Position numbers and translations under genes: made by a program. From the NCBI GenBank assembly GCA_015680685.1, contig MNCI01030919.1, forward strand, positions 1,226-65,225: 64,000 nucleotides of DNA, in the 5' to 3' direction. Below the pieces are notes generated by a model. It had not been told where the DNA came from, made no database searches, and saw only the letters and a program-made list of their open reading frames with translations. The stretch is from Gnetum montanum (taxonomy: Eukaryota > Streptophyta > Gnetopsida > Gnetales > Gnetaceae). Of the stretch, positions 11,601 through 24,339 are shown one piece after another. Every line of letters starts with the position of its first letter. Positions within the stretch are counted from its first letter, which is position 1.

Positions 11601-13620
11601 ATCATGAAAACACGAGATAAAAGTGCTTTTATGCAGAAGGGGTGAGAAAAAAAAAAGGAAAAAAGAAAGAAAATAAAAAAAGAACTTGTTCATTGTTAGG
11701 TTATCCAGGTGTTTAGCACCGGGTTGATGTCTCAGGAGAAGATTTTGGTAGCACTTAACTAGAACTTTTATAAGTCAATGTTACCGGGCTGATGTCTCAG
11801 GATGTATAGTCAACTCAAAATTCTTGTAGAGCTTTAGTAAAACTTTTATAACTTAGTGTTAAGAATCTTACCGCTAGGATAACGGCTCATTGGTGTCTAC
11901 TATGCTTCGACTTTATTAACTTTGTAGTTAAATGTGAAGTTTGTAAGCACTGGCCAAGTATACATATTTTACCCGAACGATATTTATGGTGGAGTTGTCT
12001 GCTAGACTAAAATTTGAAAATTTTATGAATTTTTTATCGAAGGTTATTTACAGCTCTAGGATTCACCTCCGATTTCCGAGGCCGTGGGTCTTGCATGTTT
12101 CCGCAACATCCCTGGATTTTGGTGTTTCGAATTAATTCGTTTTTCTTAGTTGTAATGAGTTTAAGTATCACCGAAGTCAGGTATGTTGTCTCAGATTCAA
12201 CAATCGTAAAGAGATGTATTTTGTTTAGGTGTAAGACATCGAACAAGTTGAAACTATAAAACATAAGAACCTTTCTTACCAACAATTAATGCTTCTACAT
12301 AAAAAAGTTTGTTTCAAAATACAATCTCTCTTTTTTGTTGAACTGCTTGGACCTACGTATATGCAGCAGCTATACCTAAATTAGTTGTTCTGTGAGTCAG
12401 CGGCTGTTCCTTTTCTTTTTTTAATCGACTTTTTTGTTTTTCTTCTTCATCACAGGTTCACATGATGATAATGATATAGCTGGCGTCGAGATCTCTCAAT
12501 TCTTAATCATGTATCATCAGATTAAATTTGTTTATGTGTTTGCGTCTGCTATAACAAGCTCACAGTCAGTTCATCTGTATTTTACTTTGGAGATCATCTT
12601 TGGAACAGCTGTGACTTCGGTTGGCCTGGTTTGCCGAACATTTCCTATGGTTCGGAATGAACTCATTTTCCAAAATTCTGTTTTTTCTTCATTGCCAAGA
12701 TATTTGCTACGGGTCAGATTAACATTCAATTCTTTAAAATGAACTCAACTCTTCTTTAGCACGGAAGGTGAATTGAACACTAAACAGCAAGCAGACTTCG
12801 TCATGCAGAAATGATTTTGCCGGAGATACAAGCTTATACAGTTTTATACAGTTATAAATGCTTCTTTGGCATTGGAAGAGTGGGGATGTGGGGCTATGAT
12901 CTGCAATGATGGAGTCGTCTGTCCCACCATTTTTCAATCTGAAATCTCAGCTCTAGCATCGATAAACCAAGCAAATACCTAGGCTAATGTGTTTGTATTC
13001 CTTTGTTAGGAGCAAGTGCCATTACAATTGCAACGATTCGAGGCATCATTGTAAACATGGAAGACGTTTTCTTCCAAGTCTTACAAAATTTTATATCCCT
13101 TGCGAGCTTCTCCATACCTTTATTTTTAATTACTGGAATTGAAATTTTTACTCTTAGATTTATCAGCCCAGTCTCGGAATTCTTTTCACGAAATCTTTTT
13201 GAAATTGAAATTGGTAACTTAATGCTCTACGTTGGAATCGAAAAGCCAAGCCTAATTTTTGTTGCACAAGATTTTTTTTGCGCGTTAACCCGGCAGTAAA
13301 ATTTCGAGAAAATGTTGAAAGAATTGATGTAGGCGCGTTAAGAATAAAGGGTTACCGATTTAGTAAAAGTTTGAGTGACCTTTTTAACGTTATTTGTTAA
13401 TTCTTAACAAGAGTGGTAGAACGGAGCTTGCACTCGTTTTTCCATTTCCGCTTGGAAAGACGCTTGGAAAGGGGATGGTTCACCTTTACACGTGTACCTT
13501 AAAAGCCGGTCAAGGATCTCAGCCCAAGTTGTCACTTGGCCTGGGACATGGGGAAAGAGCATATAGTGTTTGCGATAGCTTGTTATTGTAACCATTGTAA
13601 GGGATGGCAGCATATATTGT
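11601..13620. other. Tail of the kinesin locus or intergenic; no gene recognised
   Basis: Holds an A-rich tract (11645-11683) and a small duplication with CCGGGYTGATGTCTCAGG at 11720 and 11786. Two short open frames (12434-12742 and 13003-13299) occur; the second encodes a hydrophobic 98-residue stretch. Neither matches a family I know. They may be remnant exons or chance ORFs. Confidence 0.35.
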
Positions 13621-14117
13621 AGCATGTATACATGATTAGCTGTATTGCAACTTTGCTAAAACAGAATTGGATTTTTAACCTAATTCTGAAATTGGAAACT
13701 GGAGATTTTTATTACATCCTAGAAATTACACAAGATTTGTTGGTCGATTACAAAGCTTCAACATATTTTTGAAGAAAACATCATTGATGTAATGCCCCAA
13801 GCAAATAGGGTCAATTTGAAAGAAAACAATCAATAGATTACAATTAATAGTAGAATTCATTTGAATGTGAGGCAAAGATGGGCCAAAAAAAAAAAAAGAA
13901 GCTCTTCATCTTCTATGCTTTGTTTGCATAGTTTGCAAATATTCTCCTCTTAGTAAATTGATCAAACACCTATCTCAATAAGGAGATTATAAGAGCTTAT
14001 TATTCGAATTGCTATTCTATCTGCATTGTTGTGATTTTATTTTTTTAAAAAAAAAAATTTAAGTGTTCATAGTTCCCACCCCTACTTGCTAGTGGGCTAG
14101 GCCTATTGGCAAGCAGG

Positions 14118-14260
14118 GGTGGGACTCAAGGACATGTAAACATGGGTGGATGTATTCATGCATACCATAGATGGTTGTATGCTTAGCAAGCTAGGGTGTG
14201 ACCCAAAGACATAAGCATAGATGGATGTAGACATGAATACCATAGATGGTTGCATGCTTG
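14118..14260. repeat. Diverged ~75-bp tandem duplication
   Basis: Two copies share GGGTG(G/T)GAC(T/C)CAA(G/A)GACAT and ATACCATAGATGGTTG, starting near 14118 and 14194. The rest of 13621-14881 shows no gene. Confidence 0.6.
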
Positions 14261-14881
14261 TAATTACAAACTATTGCAACACATTTTATGATCTTCCCAC
14301 ACATAGGTAAAAGTTTTGTGCTTGTTCTTGTCACATTTAATGTAAATGTAAATATTAGCACCCAACGCTATGCGTAATGGCACATTGAACTTTGCTTTGA
14401 CAAAATATTTTGTTTTAGATAAAGAGTTTGGAAGGCAATTATTAGTGCTACAGTTGTGTCATTAATATGGGGACCCATAAGCAATAACAACTGTGTCATG
14501 TGTTATCGTCTTGTCATTTAACATGAGATCTATGAGCAATAACATCTATGTATTGAGTTTGAGTCTTTTACTACAGGATACCATTTTAATAGGGATTGAA
14601 ATTGAAATTGAATATTTATTATGGCTGAAGACTCATAGGATTTATTGGATAGATATTACTTTTTCATAAAAAATAGACTCTACAAATTGACTAAGTACCA
14701 ATGAGGGTAGAAAATCAAAACATACAACTTTTTTGCTGTAACATTATAATGTTGTCTCAAATGGGTAGTCGCACACATGTAACTCATCTTCAAAGGCTCC
14801 CAATTTGCACAACCTATAAATGTGCTCTTCTCAAGGAAGTTGAATTCATCTTTCACTTTTAATTCTAAGATGATGAGAACT

Positions 14882-15092
14882 TGATGGGACGTAATACCGC
14901 ATGGGCCGCGATATCGCATACGTGATATCACCGCCAAATCTATAAATAAGAGGCAGCTCTCCCTTGTTTTGCCATCTAGATTTAGACCTTAGCCAAACTC
15001 TTGTAGTTTTTCCATTCCAAAGTTAGAGTAATTTCCATGTGCCTGAAGTAGGAGTCCCAAAGTGAATGGATCTTTATTCGAGCAAATATTGT
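14882..15092 (+). mobile_element. A1 5' LTR (first 211 bp before the gap)
   Basis: Begins TGATGGGACG like the other family-A LTRs. It has only three GATATC-type units (14893, 14910, 14924), then the conserved CAAATCTATAAATAAGAGG with the TATA box. It runs into the assembly gap at a point matching 31696 in the A2 5' LTR. Confidence 0.9.
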
Positions 15093-15602
15093 NNNNNNNN
15101 NNNNNNNNNNNNNNNNNNNNNNNNNNNNNNNNNNNNNNNNNNNNNNNNNNNNNNNNNNNNNNNNNNNNNNNNNNNNNNNNNNNNNNNNNNNNNNNNNNNN
15201 NNNNNNNNNNNNNNNNNNNNNNNNNNNNNNNNNNNNNNNNNNNNNNNNNNNNNNNNNNNNNNNNNNNNNNNNNNNNNNNNNNNNNNNNNNNNNNNNNNNN
15301 NNNNNNNNNNNNNNNNNNNNNNNNNNNNNNNNNNNNNNNNNNNNNNNNNNNNNNNNNNNNNNNNNNNNNNNNNNNNNNNNNNNNNNNNNNNNNNNNNNNN
15401 NNNNNNNNNNNNNNNNNNNNNNNNNNNNNNNNNNNNNNNNNNNNNNNNNNNNNNNNNNNNNNNNNNNNNNNNNNNNNNNNNNNNNNNNNNNNNNNNNNNN
15501 NNNNNNNNNNNNNNNNNNNNNNNNNNNNNNNNNNNNNNNNNNNNNNNNNNNNNNNNNNNNNNNNNNNNNNNNNNNNNNNNNNNNNNNNNNNNNNNNNNNN
15601 NN
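15093..15602. other. Assembly gap, 510 N
   Basis: The flanks correspond to 31696 and 32440 of A2, a span of 743 bp there. The gap therefore hides the rest of the LTR, the primer-binding site and the gag start, and its printed size is probably too small. Confidence 0.95.
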
Positions 15603-17950
15603 TCACCACCTAGGGATCACACAAGAGACAGTCGGCGGTCTAACACACGTAACCAAGAACCGCCAGTTCCTCAACAGTATCGGGTGGTATATACTCATCA
15701 CGATGAGTATATACCCGACTTTACTTTTATCCTCCATCAGGATGAACAACTGCGCTGGAGAGACCTGCAAGGTAACATTGTGTTACCTCCAGATCGGGCA
15801 GTTCCTAACATGCTCCTTCGTGCTCTTGCACAGATAGGCATGACGGAATTATACGCTGAATACGTTGTAGAAGATTATGACATAAGGGATTACCACCCCA
15901 CAACAGCACAATGTCTAAGGGACTCGCGGCAAGAGAGCTACCATACATCGTTGAAGGGCAAAGGGGTCCTGCACTTCCTAAGCGAAATTAGAGATGGTGA
16001 ACCAATTATAATAGGTTCTCCACCAAATGATGCTTCCCCTCCTAATGATGAGGAGGTGGGGTATCAGAACCTACACTCCACGATTCACAATCCTGGTTCT
16101 GATCCCCATGAACACCAAGTGTTCACTGAGGGAACAAAAACACATGACAAGAATGGGCATTCGGATCGTCATCACGATCAGGGCCGTAGCCACTGAAGAG
16201 AAGGTAAGAAAGATTGTCATGGCGATGGTTCCCCTTCTTCTTCCCCTTCATCACATCATTCACCCTCTCCTTCCACATAAGGACGCAGTCACAAAGAGCA
16301 CAACGGTGGGGATAAGGATAAGTGAGATGAGAGACCTTGACGAGAGAGTCGAGAGTGAGGACGAGGGCATTCTAGAGAGTCAAGGCATGAAAGAAGGGAA
16401 AGTAGGGAACCACGTAGGCATCAAGACGTCATGAGAGAGATGATCATGACGAACCCCTACTAGCAACCTGGAGTATGTTAGACATTACGGAGGCAGTTAG
16501 AATACCTACAAGGCATCAAAAAGATAGCCGAATCAAGAGACTAGACATGAATAATATCCCACAGTTTGAGGGGGGATACAATGTTGATCTGCAGAATCAC
16601 TTACAGGCATTCCACGATGCCTGTGCCTTGTAGAATATTGAAAACGAGTGGCAAAAGTTAAATTTATTCCCTAGGACACTCATAAAGGAAGCAGAAGGCT
16701 GGTACTAGTCCTTAGAACTGGAAACCATTAGGAGGTGGAGTACGATGCTCGAACTATTCAATGATAAATATCAAACGTACTCCCGAGTGTTCAACTTGCG
16801 GAAATAGATCCAAGGATGGAAGTAAGGTACTCATGAACCCTTGGATGCTGCCATGGGCCAATATTATCCATTACTACATCATTGACTGGGCCATGGGTTA
16901 CACACAATGGGATCAACTCTGCCACCTCGTAGATGGGCTACAACATGAAACCAGGAGAACCCTTGGAACATATGCCCAAGGGAGATTATCAGAACTTAGG
17001 TCCCATGAAATTCATCGATTGTTGGAGCAAGTAGCTAAAGAAGAAGGGGAGCTACAAAAAAGAGAAACCGTAGAGAAGTACAATCGCAACCCTTCCCTCC
17101 GAAATAGGGGAGTAAGATTCTGTAAGGAAGAGGATGAGTCACCACTCGAAGAGTTGGTAAACAGAAAAACCTTGCTGCTTCAGAAATTAACAACAGAAGT
17201 GTCGGCTAAGGTAGATGAAATATGGAGCTCCTTAGATAGTAAAATTGAAACTATCTTAAAAATCGTAGAGGAGTCTAAGAAGGAGCGAAGTAGTGATCAT
17301 GATAAGAAAAAGCGGAGAGATTCAGACCATGCACGTAACAAGGGTAAGGAAAAATGACTATCGCTGATGAGGTTGTGGATTCTGACACGGACAATGACGG
17401 TGGATGTGAGATCTACTAATATGACCATCCTAAGGGATGTTGCCCAATAATCCCACATTTGCAAGAGTCCGGGGTGTATGCACTCAACCCAAGACTTAAC
17501 AAACAGTAAGCACCTCAAAGGTTACCTTATCCCCAAGGTAACCCAAGGTAGTTCCACCAACTGTTAACCTATTATCCAAGTGGAACTCTGCCACAACTTA
17601 TCGGGAAACACTAGCAGTGGCAACACCCGTAGTCATGGGGAATGCCACCGCCTAGGCAATAATACCCTTGCCGGCAACCAGACCCATATGGCTATTACGT
17701 GCAACAGCTGGTTTCTCCAAGTGACTCTATGGGTCACGTAACCCCACAACATCACTACCAAGTTTAGGAGTATTTTAGGACTCCTTCTTCTACGAGAGAC
17801 ACACCACATACATACCATCCTTCGAATCCATCTGCATCTTTTACGTCGATAGCTCCACCACCAACCGCTCCAACAATCCAACAATGTAAAGAGTATATCC
17901 CACTCAACTGCAACAACCCAACGTCATGAGGGCTTCAAATCCCCAAGTCT
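15603..17950 (+). pseudogene. A1 gag relic
   Basis: The N-terminal part (15603-16196) is open and includes HQDEQLRWRDLQGNIVLPPD, shared with A2, D and C. A region rich in Arg/Glu/His follows. The capsid-like core lies at about 16560-17060, with a LFPRTLIKEAEGWY motif and RRWSTMLELFNDKYQTY, typical of the Retrotrans_gag family. A charged C-terminal part (about 17100-17360) follows. Stops fall at 16631, 16805 and elsewhere, several at positions where B has Gln. Capsid assembly and RNA packaging would be its role; this copy cannot make it. Confidence 0.85.
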
Positions 17951-18110
17951 CAGTTGGTTCTAACAATCTTATGCCAAAAGACCTTTCTTCAGAACTAATA
18001 ATCAAACTAAGCCCTCACCCTCACAAGCGGTTGAGCATCTAAACACCTCTGTACCAAATAACATTTCGGGACCTTCTTCAATCCAAAAATCGAGCTCAAC
18101 ACACACGGTT

Positions 18111-18720
18111 ATGTTAACACATACCGTCATAGATTATATTAAGGTGGGCCACCTTCCTAAGAAATTATCTGACCCTGGAAGTCCCCTAATTTATCTTCAA
18201 GTCCCTGGGAATGAACCCTGTAAAGCTCTTCTGGACTCAGGTTCCAGAGGCAACCTAATATCGCAGGAGATGTACAAAGCCTGGAACCTACCTCCATTAA
18301 GGAAGAGTAACATTCGACTTGAGCTAGTCGACTAGTCCATCACTGTCCCCTTGGGACTGGTGGAGGACATCATTACCACTATTTGTGGATGGTCATATCC
18401 AGCAGATTTCCTAGTGATCCAAGTAACTAACAGTAAGGGGAACTTCCCAATAATAATGGGAAGAGCGTGGCTAAGTACAATAGATGCACGCCTAGGAATA
18501 TGCGATCTTTCCCTAGAAATATCCAAGAAAAGCACTTTCGGAAAGATCGAGAGGAAGAAAGTTCCATGCATCGCATACAATGACACTAGGTGCCATTGCT
18601 TGCAAAAATCATGGGTTATGCGAAGTTTAGCATTGCCTGCATGCGATCAGTGTGCACAAGAAGTTAATATACAAAGGTGCCTATATGCAGCAGCCACATG
18701 ACAAGAGGACACCCTGTGAT
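18111..18720 (+). pseudogene. A1 aspartic protease relic
   Basis: Contains the active-site motif ALLDSGSRGNLIS (DSG triad at 18234-18242) and downstream FPIIMGRAWLSTIDA, the usual retropepsin second half in Athila-type pol. The triad is still intact here, unlike in A2 and C, where it reads DLG. A TAG stop at 18333-18335 splits the domain, at the same codon as in A2 and C. Confidence 0.85.
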
Positions 18721-18866
18721 TGATGGATGATCAAGAGAGCGACTCAATAACATTCATGAAATTAACTGAGGGAATAACTAGCGCTTATATTAGAAGCACA
18801 GACACACTTGAGCAAGTTCGTTGCCAACTCCCCAACCTTAGCCTCGAAAACATCAACTAGGGAAAG

Positions 18867-20370
18867 TTGGAAATTCCTGAGAAATTTAAACAAGAGCCCC
18901 TTGATCTGAAACCATTGCCCACCGATTTAGAGTATGTGACTCTTGAAAATGGAAAACCGGTAATTATCAACGTGAAACTTGTTCCCAAGAAAAAAGAAAG
19001 CCTATTGAAAGTGATCAATAAATGGTCAAAAGCCTTTTCTTGGTCATATCCCGAGCTAACCAGAATAGACCTTAGGATATGCCAGCATAGGATTTACATG
19101 GACCCCTCCATGAAGCCTCCAAATCAACCAGAGAGCCGATTGAACCCGAAATTGAAACAAATAGTAAAAGAAGAGATACAATAGCTCCTCAAGGCCGGGT
19201 TCATATATCCCATTGCTGATAGTGAATGGGTTAGTCCTCTATTAATTGTGCCTAAGAAGGGAGGCAAATGGAGGGTGTGTATAGATTTTAGGCTACTGAA
19301 CATGGCAACATTCAAAGATCATTTCTCGTTGTCGTTCATTGACTAAGTCTTAGACACTATAGCGGGGCATCGCTATTATAGTTTTCTAGATGGATATAGT
19401 GGATATAATCAAATACAAATAGCACCAGAAGATCAAGCCAAAACAACGTTCACCAGTCCTTGGGGAACGTTTGCATATAAAAAAATGCCATTTGGCTTGT
19501 GCAATGCTCCCGCCACGTTTCAAAGTTTAGTTCTAAGCATATTTCAATAGTAGATAGGGAACGGAGTAGAAGTCTTTATGGACGACTTCTCCACTTATGG
19601 GAAAAGCTTTGATCAAGCCCTAGATTGATTGGAGCAAGTACTGAAATGATGCGTTGAAACCAACCTAAAGCTCAACTAGTAGAAAAGCCATTTGATGGTT
19701 CAAGAGGGTGTAATATTAGGACATAGGATTTCATAGTAAAGAATAGAGGTAGACCCGGAAAAAGTTAAATCATCCAAGGAATCACTTGACAACCAAAAAC
19801 TATCAAAGACATTCGATCATTCCTTGGACACACTGGCTACTATAGGAGATTCATTGAGAACTTCTCCAAGATTGCCAAACCGTTGGTAGAATTAACGAAA
19901 AAGGATGCACCATTTGAATGGACCAAGGAATGTGAACGAGCATTCCAAACTCTAAAACAAAGGCTTGTGAAAACTCCTATTCTACAAGCCCCTGACTAGT
20001 CCAGGCCATTCCATATAATGACCAACGCATCCAATTATGCCTTAGGAGCCGTACTAACACAGTTAGATAAACAAGAATGCCCTTATTACATCCATTGTGT
20101 GAGTAAGAGTATTGTCGGTGCACAACTCAACTACATGACTACATAAAAGGAATTAATGGCTGTAGTGTTTGTGTTGGACAAATTTAGGCACTATGTGTTA
20201 GGCTACAAAGTGTACATTCATACAGATCATAGTGCAATTAGGTTCCTCATGAACAAGCCAACGGTTAGCCCTCGTATTATACGTTGGTTGGTAATCCTTT
20301 AGGAGTTCGATCTAACAATTGTAGACCGAAAGGGCATTGAGAATGTAGTTGCAGATCACTTATCTCGGTT
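18867..20370 (+). pseudogene. A1 reverse transcriptase and RNase H relic
   Basis: RT motifs in order: KAGFIYPI, VPKKGGKWRVCIDFRLLN, FLDGYSGYNQI, MPFGLCNAPATFQ and VFMDDFSTYG, with the catalytic Asp pair at 19581-19586. FMDDF is usual in Athila-type enzymes. RNase H follows from about 20010 with NASNYALGAVL (first catalytic Asp changed to Asn, GAC to AAC, at 20024), YIHTDHSAI and ENVVADHLSRL. In-frame stops are frequent and a frameshift occurs near 19790. Before decay the product would copy the element RNA into DNA in the cytoplasmic particle. Confidence 0.92.
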
Positions 20371-20599
20371 GCACTGGGACAAAAAAGAGGAAAAATATGC
20401 TATATTTGATCATTTTCTTGATGAAACCCTCTTTGCCGGTGTAGTGAATAACCAATCCATGGGCACGGATTGGTATAGCAGCATTCTCACTTATCTCCTT
20501 TCCCAAAAAACACCACAAAGGTTTGGACTTTAGGAAGAAGCAATAGTTTCCTCACAAAACCAAGTACTTCATGGAGATTAGAGGACAACTTTACAAAGT

Positions 20600-21790
20600 C
20601 TATCCTGATGGCTTGGTTTGATGGTGTGTACTTGATGTGAACCAGCTAAGAGTTCTCCAGGATGCTCATGAGGGCCTTGTGGGGGTCACTATGCAAGGAG
20701 ATGAATGGCTATCAAGATCCTGCTTGCAGGATATTACTGGCCAACACTATTTCGGGACGCCCATCATTTTGTCTAATCCTATGAGCGCTGTCAACGTGAT
20801 GGTGGAATGATTGCTAGAATGGAGGGTCTGCAACAATGGATTCAACCTTTGGAACCCTTCGACATCTGGTGAATAGACTTCATGGGGCCCATTACGCCAA
20901 TGTCCAATGGAAAAGAATATATCATTGTTGTTGTTGACTATCTAACAAAATGGGCCGAAGCAGTTGCTATAACAGACTACACATCGTTTATAGCTGCACG
21001 ATTTGTACAACAAAAAGTCGTTAATAGGTTTGGTGTGCCGTGCGCACTTATCTCAGATAATAGAATGCATTTCACGGGTGCAACCTCTCGAAAATTGATG
21101 CAATGCTTAGGGGTTGAACATAAATTGACTACACCTTATCACCCCAAGCTAATGGCCAAGCTGAGGTCACTAATCAGGAGATCACTAGAATATTAACAAG
21201 GAAAATTAAAAAATATAGACGAGATTGGAGCACTAAACTGAATGATGCTCTCTGGGTATACCGCTCCACTTGGAAACTTCCTACAAGCTACTCTCCCTAT
21301 GAGTTAGTGTACGGGAAACTCCTAAAGCTCCCAATTCAAACCGAGCTCCGTACACTATCCATGGCATGCGGCTTCCACCTTGACCTTGATTTAGCACAAA
21401 AACAAAGATTGACAACTTTAAACGTGCTAGACGAGAATCGATTGGTTGCCCTGCCATCAAACGAGATACACAAGGCACATAACAAGCAACGTCATGACTT
21501 AAGAATTCGAAAGGTTAGGTACCAACCAGGAGATAAGGTCCTTTATTGGAACCCCATGCATGTACCACAACGCACAAAATTTCAAACATTGTGGGAAGGA
21601 CCTTACATTATTCATACAACGTTTCCCTTGGGAGCCATGACAATATACAAGCCTGAAAGCCCTGATAAGAGATTACTGGTCAATGTACAACAAAAAAAAC
21701 CTTTCCATGAACTAAGAACAGCTAGTGCAAATTACACCTCTAATAGCAGACGACCACGCTCGTTATTTTGGATCTCTCCCTCCCAATTCA
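20600..21790 (+). pseudogene. A1 integrase relic
   Basis: Zinc-binding part at about 20640-20790 (His-His then CYERCQR). The core begins IDFMGP (first Asp at 20876) and continues YIIVVVDYLTKWAEA, VVNRFGVP and the second Asp in LISDN (21056). A one-base loss in a C-run at 21142-21145 shifts the frame just before the NGQAEVTN segment that holds the catalytic Glu. The C-terminal part includes the GDKVLYWN and LWEGPYII motifs of gypsy integrases. No chromodomain is seen, as expected for the Athila group. Confidence 0.9.
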
Positions 21791-23447
21791 GTCATGGGGG
21801 AGATGGCCACCTATGCTAATCATTTGAGGCCCTCAGTTCTTTTTAGTTTTTTGTTTTACACATTTTTGTTTTGCACATTTTTGTTTTACAAATTCCTTTA
21901 ACTTTTCTTGTTTTTATTTTACAACTTCATTTATACTTTTTCTTTTATTTGTATGTATGTGTATGTGTGCTTATCTATTTTGTTAAGTTTGTCACCCAAT
22001 AAGTGCTCTAATGATGGTATGAACTAGTTTCTATTGGTTGCTAATGTTTGGCTTTTACCTTTAAGATTACGATGTTGATACTAAGGTATGGTTCTTTTGA
22101 TATGATAGGCAATGAGTCCACTTCATCCATGCATCCAAAAATTTCTATGGTCTTTCTTGGCTTGGAACTATACAGTCCCTTTCTCAATAATAAGAACTAT
22201 AACGAATTGGTGACTAGGCATTTCTCAAACTAAGAAAGGACTCAAGGATTGAACAGGGTGTGACTTCAAGGGGATTTGATGCATTTGTGTTGGCCATTCT
22301 CTTGGGTGCTTGGATGTTTTCTTTTTGAGTTTTCTTACCATTCTAACATTGCTCCATCATCGAGGAGCCAAGCTAATAAAAATAACAAAGTCTTTGCATG
22401 GTGTGGTTCTCACTTATAAACATAAAAAAAAAACAGTGAGAATTCAAAGCACACCCCTTAGAAGAAATAATCATTTGGGCTACAAGCACTGGTTATGGAA
22501 CTAAAATAAACATGTTCCCTCTAATTAAGGCCCTCCTTGCTTCCTATTCTCTCCTCCTTCGTTTTGTCGATTTGGTGGTGGGTCTTTGAGGGATGCGTTC
22601 TTGTTACTTCAAGTGGATGGATTGGCCAAATGCATTGATGCGANCGTCGATTTGGTGGTGGGTCTTTGAGGGATGCATTCTTGTTACTTCAAGTGGATGG
22701 ATTGGCCAAATGCATTGATGCGAACTCACTGGATGTGGTTTGTTTGAGGCTGGACTTGGAATGGGATCTACTAAGTCACATTAATCATTAACTACACAAG
22801 GGGTTGTACACCACCTTGTTCTTGAGACTCCATTCCATTCTCTTCTTTCCATCATTCTTTCCCTATCTATCACCTCATTACCGATTGTATCAATAGTCCA
22901 TATCTTGGTGGATGCATTGTTTTCTTTTTGGTAAATTCTTGTGGTTAAGACTTTAACTCTTGTTCCAAATGACATTCCTAGAGCCTACAAACTCTTCGAA
23001 TGTGGGTTTGTCAGGGCATTAGGGGCATGAGCCTACTTTGGGGAGGACCCATTGGCATTCCTATTTGGTACACCAATTAAATTCTTTTCCTTAACATTTT
23101 TGCAATCCACTCTATTTTGTTCATTTCCATCTTGACATCTATTTCATTAATGTTATAGTTGTCTCTTTTTCTCCATCTTTCTTGTTCTTTTTCTTTCTCC
23201 ATTCTATCGCTACTGGAGGTTTGCTCTTAGTCATGGAGGTCCTGACCCAATTTTTTCGATTTTCTCCTAACCCCTACACCTTCGGTAGTCACCACTATTA
23301 TATCTTTAGACCCATATCAGCCATACCATAACTCAGCCAATGGACCTTTCACCGAAGCAAGGTATCAACTGCATCGTGATTCATTTACCCTTGCTAATAT
23401 AAAGACTGTGTTGTGTGTGCAGATGGCAATCATACAACAACGGATTG
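21791..23447 (+). other. A1 noncoding region between INT and ORF3
   Basis: Aligns closely with 33930-35520 of A2. It begins at an internal purine tract (CATGGGGGAGATGGCC, 21794-21809) and ends at GTGTGTGCAG|ATGGC, where an AG precedes an ATG. No ORF of note. A false-looking duplication sits at 22566-22723 (separate entry). Confidence 0.8.
22566..22723. repeat. 78-bp duplication around a single N: likely assembly artefact
   Basis: Copies at 22566-22643 and 22646-22723 differ at one base and are separated by N at 22644 plus one C. A2 has a single copy at the homologous place (about 34723-34795). The pattern of an identical overlap on both sides of an N suggests unmerged contig ends. Confidence 0.85.
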
Positions 23448-23920
23448 AATAGTGTATGTAGTAAATTGCAACAAGGCTTCTACTCTTAAAAGTAATAAAT
23501 CACATTCACATTGATGGAAACTTAGGATGTTGGAACTTGAAATAATTGAAACATAAGTACACCCCATGATTTATACCCCAATATTTATAGAAGTTCATAA
23601 CTCAATGCTAGCTACTAAAATTGTGTGACCTAGGGTTACCAAGCCAATTATATAACCTAAGGTTACTAGGTGAAGACCCATACCACTAAGGAAACACCAT
23701 TAGGCCAAAACCACATTGACCAAAACTTAAACTTCACACTTCGATGTAAGAACATTAAATATGAGCTTTGTCCACAAACCTTTCCTACTAGGAACGTAGG
23801 TTTATTGATGCCCCTTGCACATTGTGAGTTCATTCACGTCTAACTATCAAATGAGCTTCATTGTGAGTTCATTGTGAGTTCATTTGATAGATTATTCAAG
23901 CTTATCTTACAACTCATGGG

Positions 23921-24255
23921 CTTGAGTGAGCTTGACGTTTTAAACCAAGTTCCATGGCAATTAAAACATGAACACATGTGGACAAAAAAAGTAGAGGAGC
24001 ATGGGTTGAGTGAGCATGACTTTTTGAGCCAAGTTGCATGCGAGTTGAAACATGAACACATGTAGACAAGAAAAGTAGAGGAGCATGAGTTGAGTGAGCT
24101 TGACATTTTGAGCCAAGTTCTATGGCAGATAAACATGAACACATGTGGACAAGAAAAATAGAAGAGCATGGGTTGAATGAGATTGACATTTTGAGCCAAG
24201 TTTCATCATCGTTAAAACATGAACACATGTGGACAAGAAAATTAGAGAACCACGA
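23921..24255. repeat. 84-bp minisatellite, four units
   Basis: Units start at 23921, 24005, 24089 and 24172 (periods 84, 84, 83). Each holds TTGAGTGAGCTTGAC, GAGCCAAGTT and AAACATGAACACATGTGGAC. 84 is a multiple of 3 and the plus strand is nearly open, encoding 28-residue repeats with a KHEHMWTRK motif. One unit has a TAG and the 83-bp unit shifts the frame. Both strands contain long open stretches, so coding is not proven. The rest of 23448-24420 has no recognisable gene. Confidence 0.8.
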
Positions 24256-24339
24256 GAAAATTGCATGGACAAGAATAGCAGAAGAGCGGAGAAAATTGCG
24301 ACGGGTATACAATTTTTTAAGTTTGCTTTTGTTCAGCGC

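Larger units (their letters stand above)
14882..23447 (+). mobile_element. Element A1: Athila-like Ty3/gypsy retrotransposon, 3'-truncated
   Basis: Order is LTR, gag, PR, RT, RNase H, INT, the Ty3/gypsy order. It is the longest family-A copy here (8.6 kb left). It aligns with A2 (31431-36758) at both ends: the LTR start, the gag start and the 3' noncoding region up to the ATG after GTGTGTGCAG at about 23420. Homology stops at 23447, so ORF3 and the 3' LTR are missing. All ORFs carry many stops and frameshifts, so it is dead. The 5-bp flank at the left is GAACT; no partner can be tested. Confidence 0.9.

Noticed and set aside
13003-13299. Hydrophobic 98-codon ORF as a membrane protein gene
   Set aside because: Single short ORF in AT-rich sequence, no homologue recognised, no promoter or splice support.
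14989-16196. ORFs of 183-376 codons spanning the gap
   Set aside because: Most of their length is N; only the part after 15603 is gag sequence.
15600-21800. Alternative genetic code with TAR read as Gln
   Set aside because: Stops also fall at Trp, Arg and other positions, frameshifts are present, and the intact PP2C uses no internal TAA or TAG.
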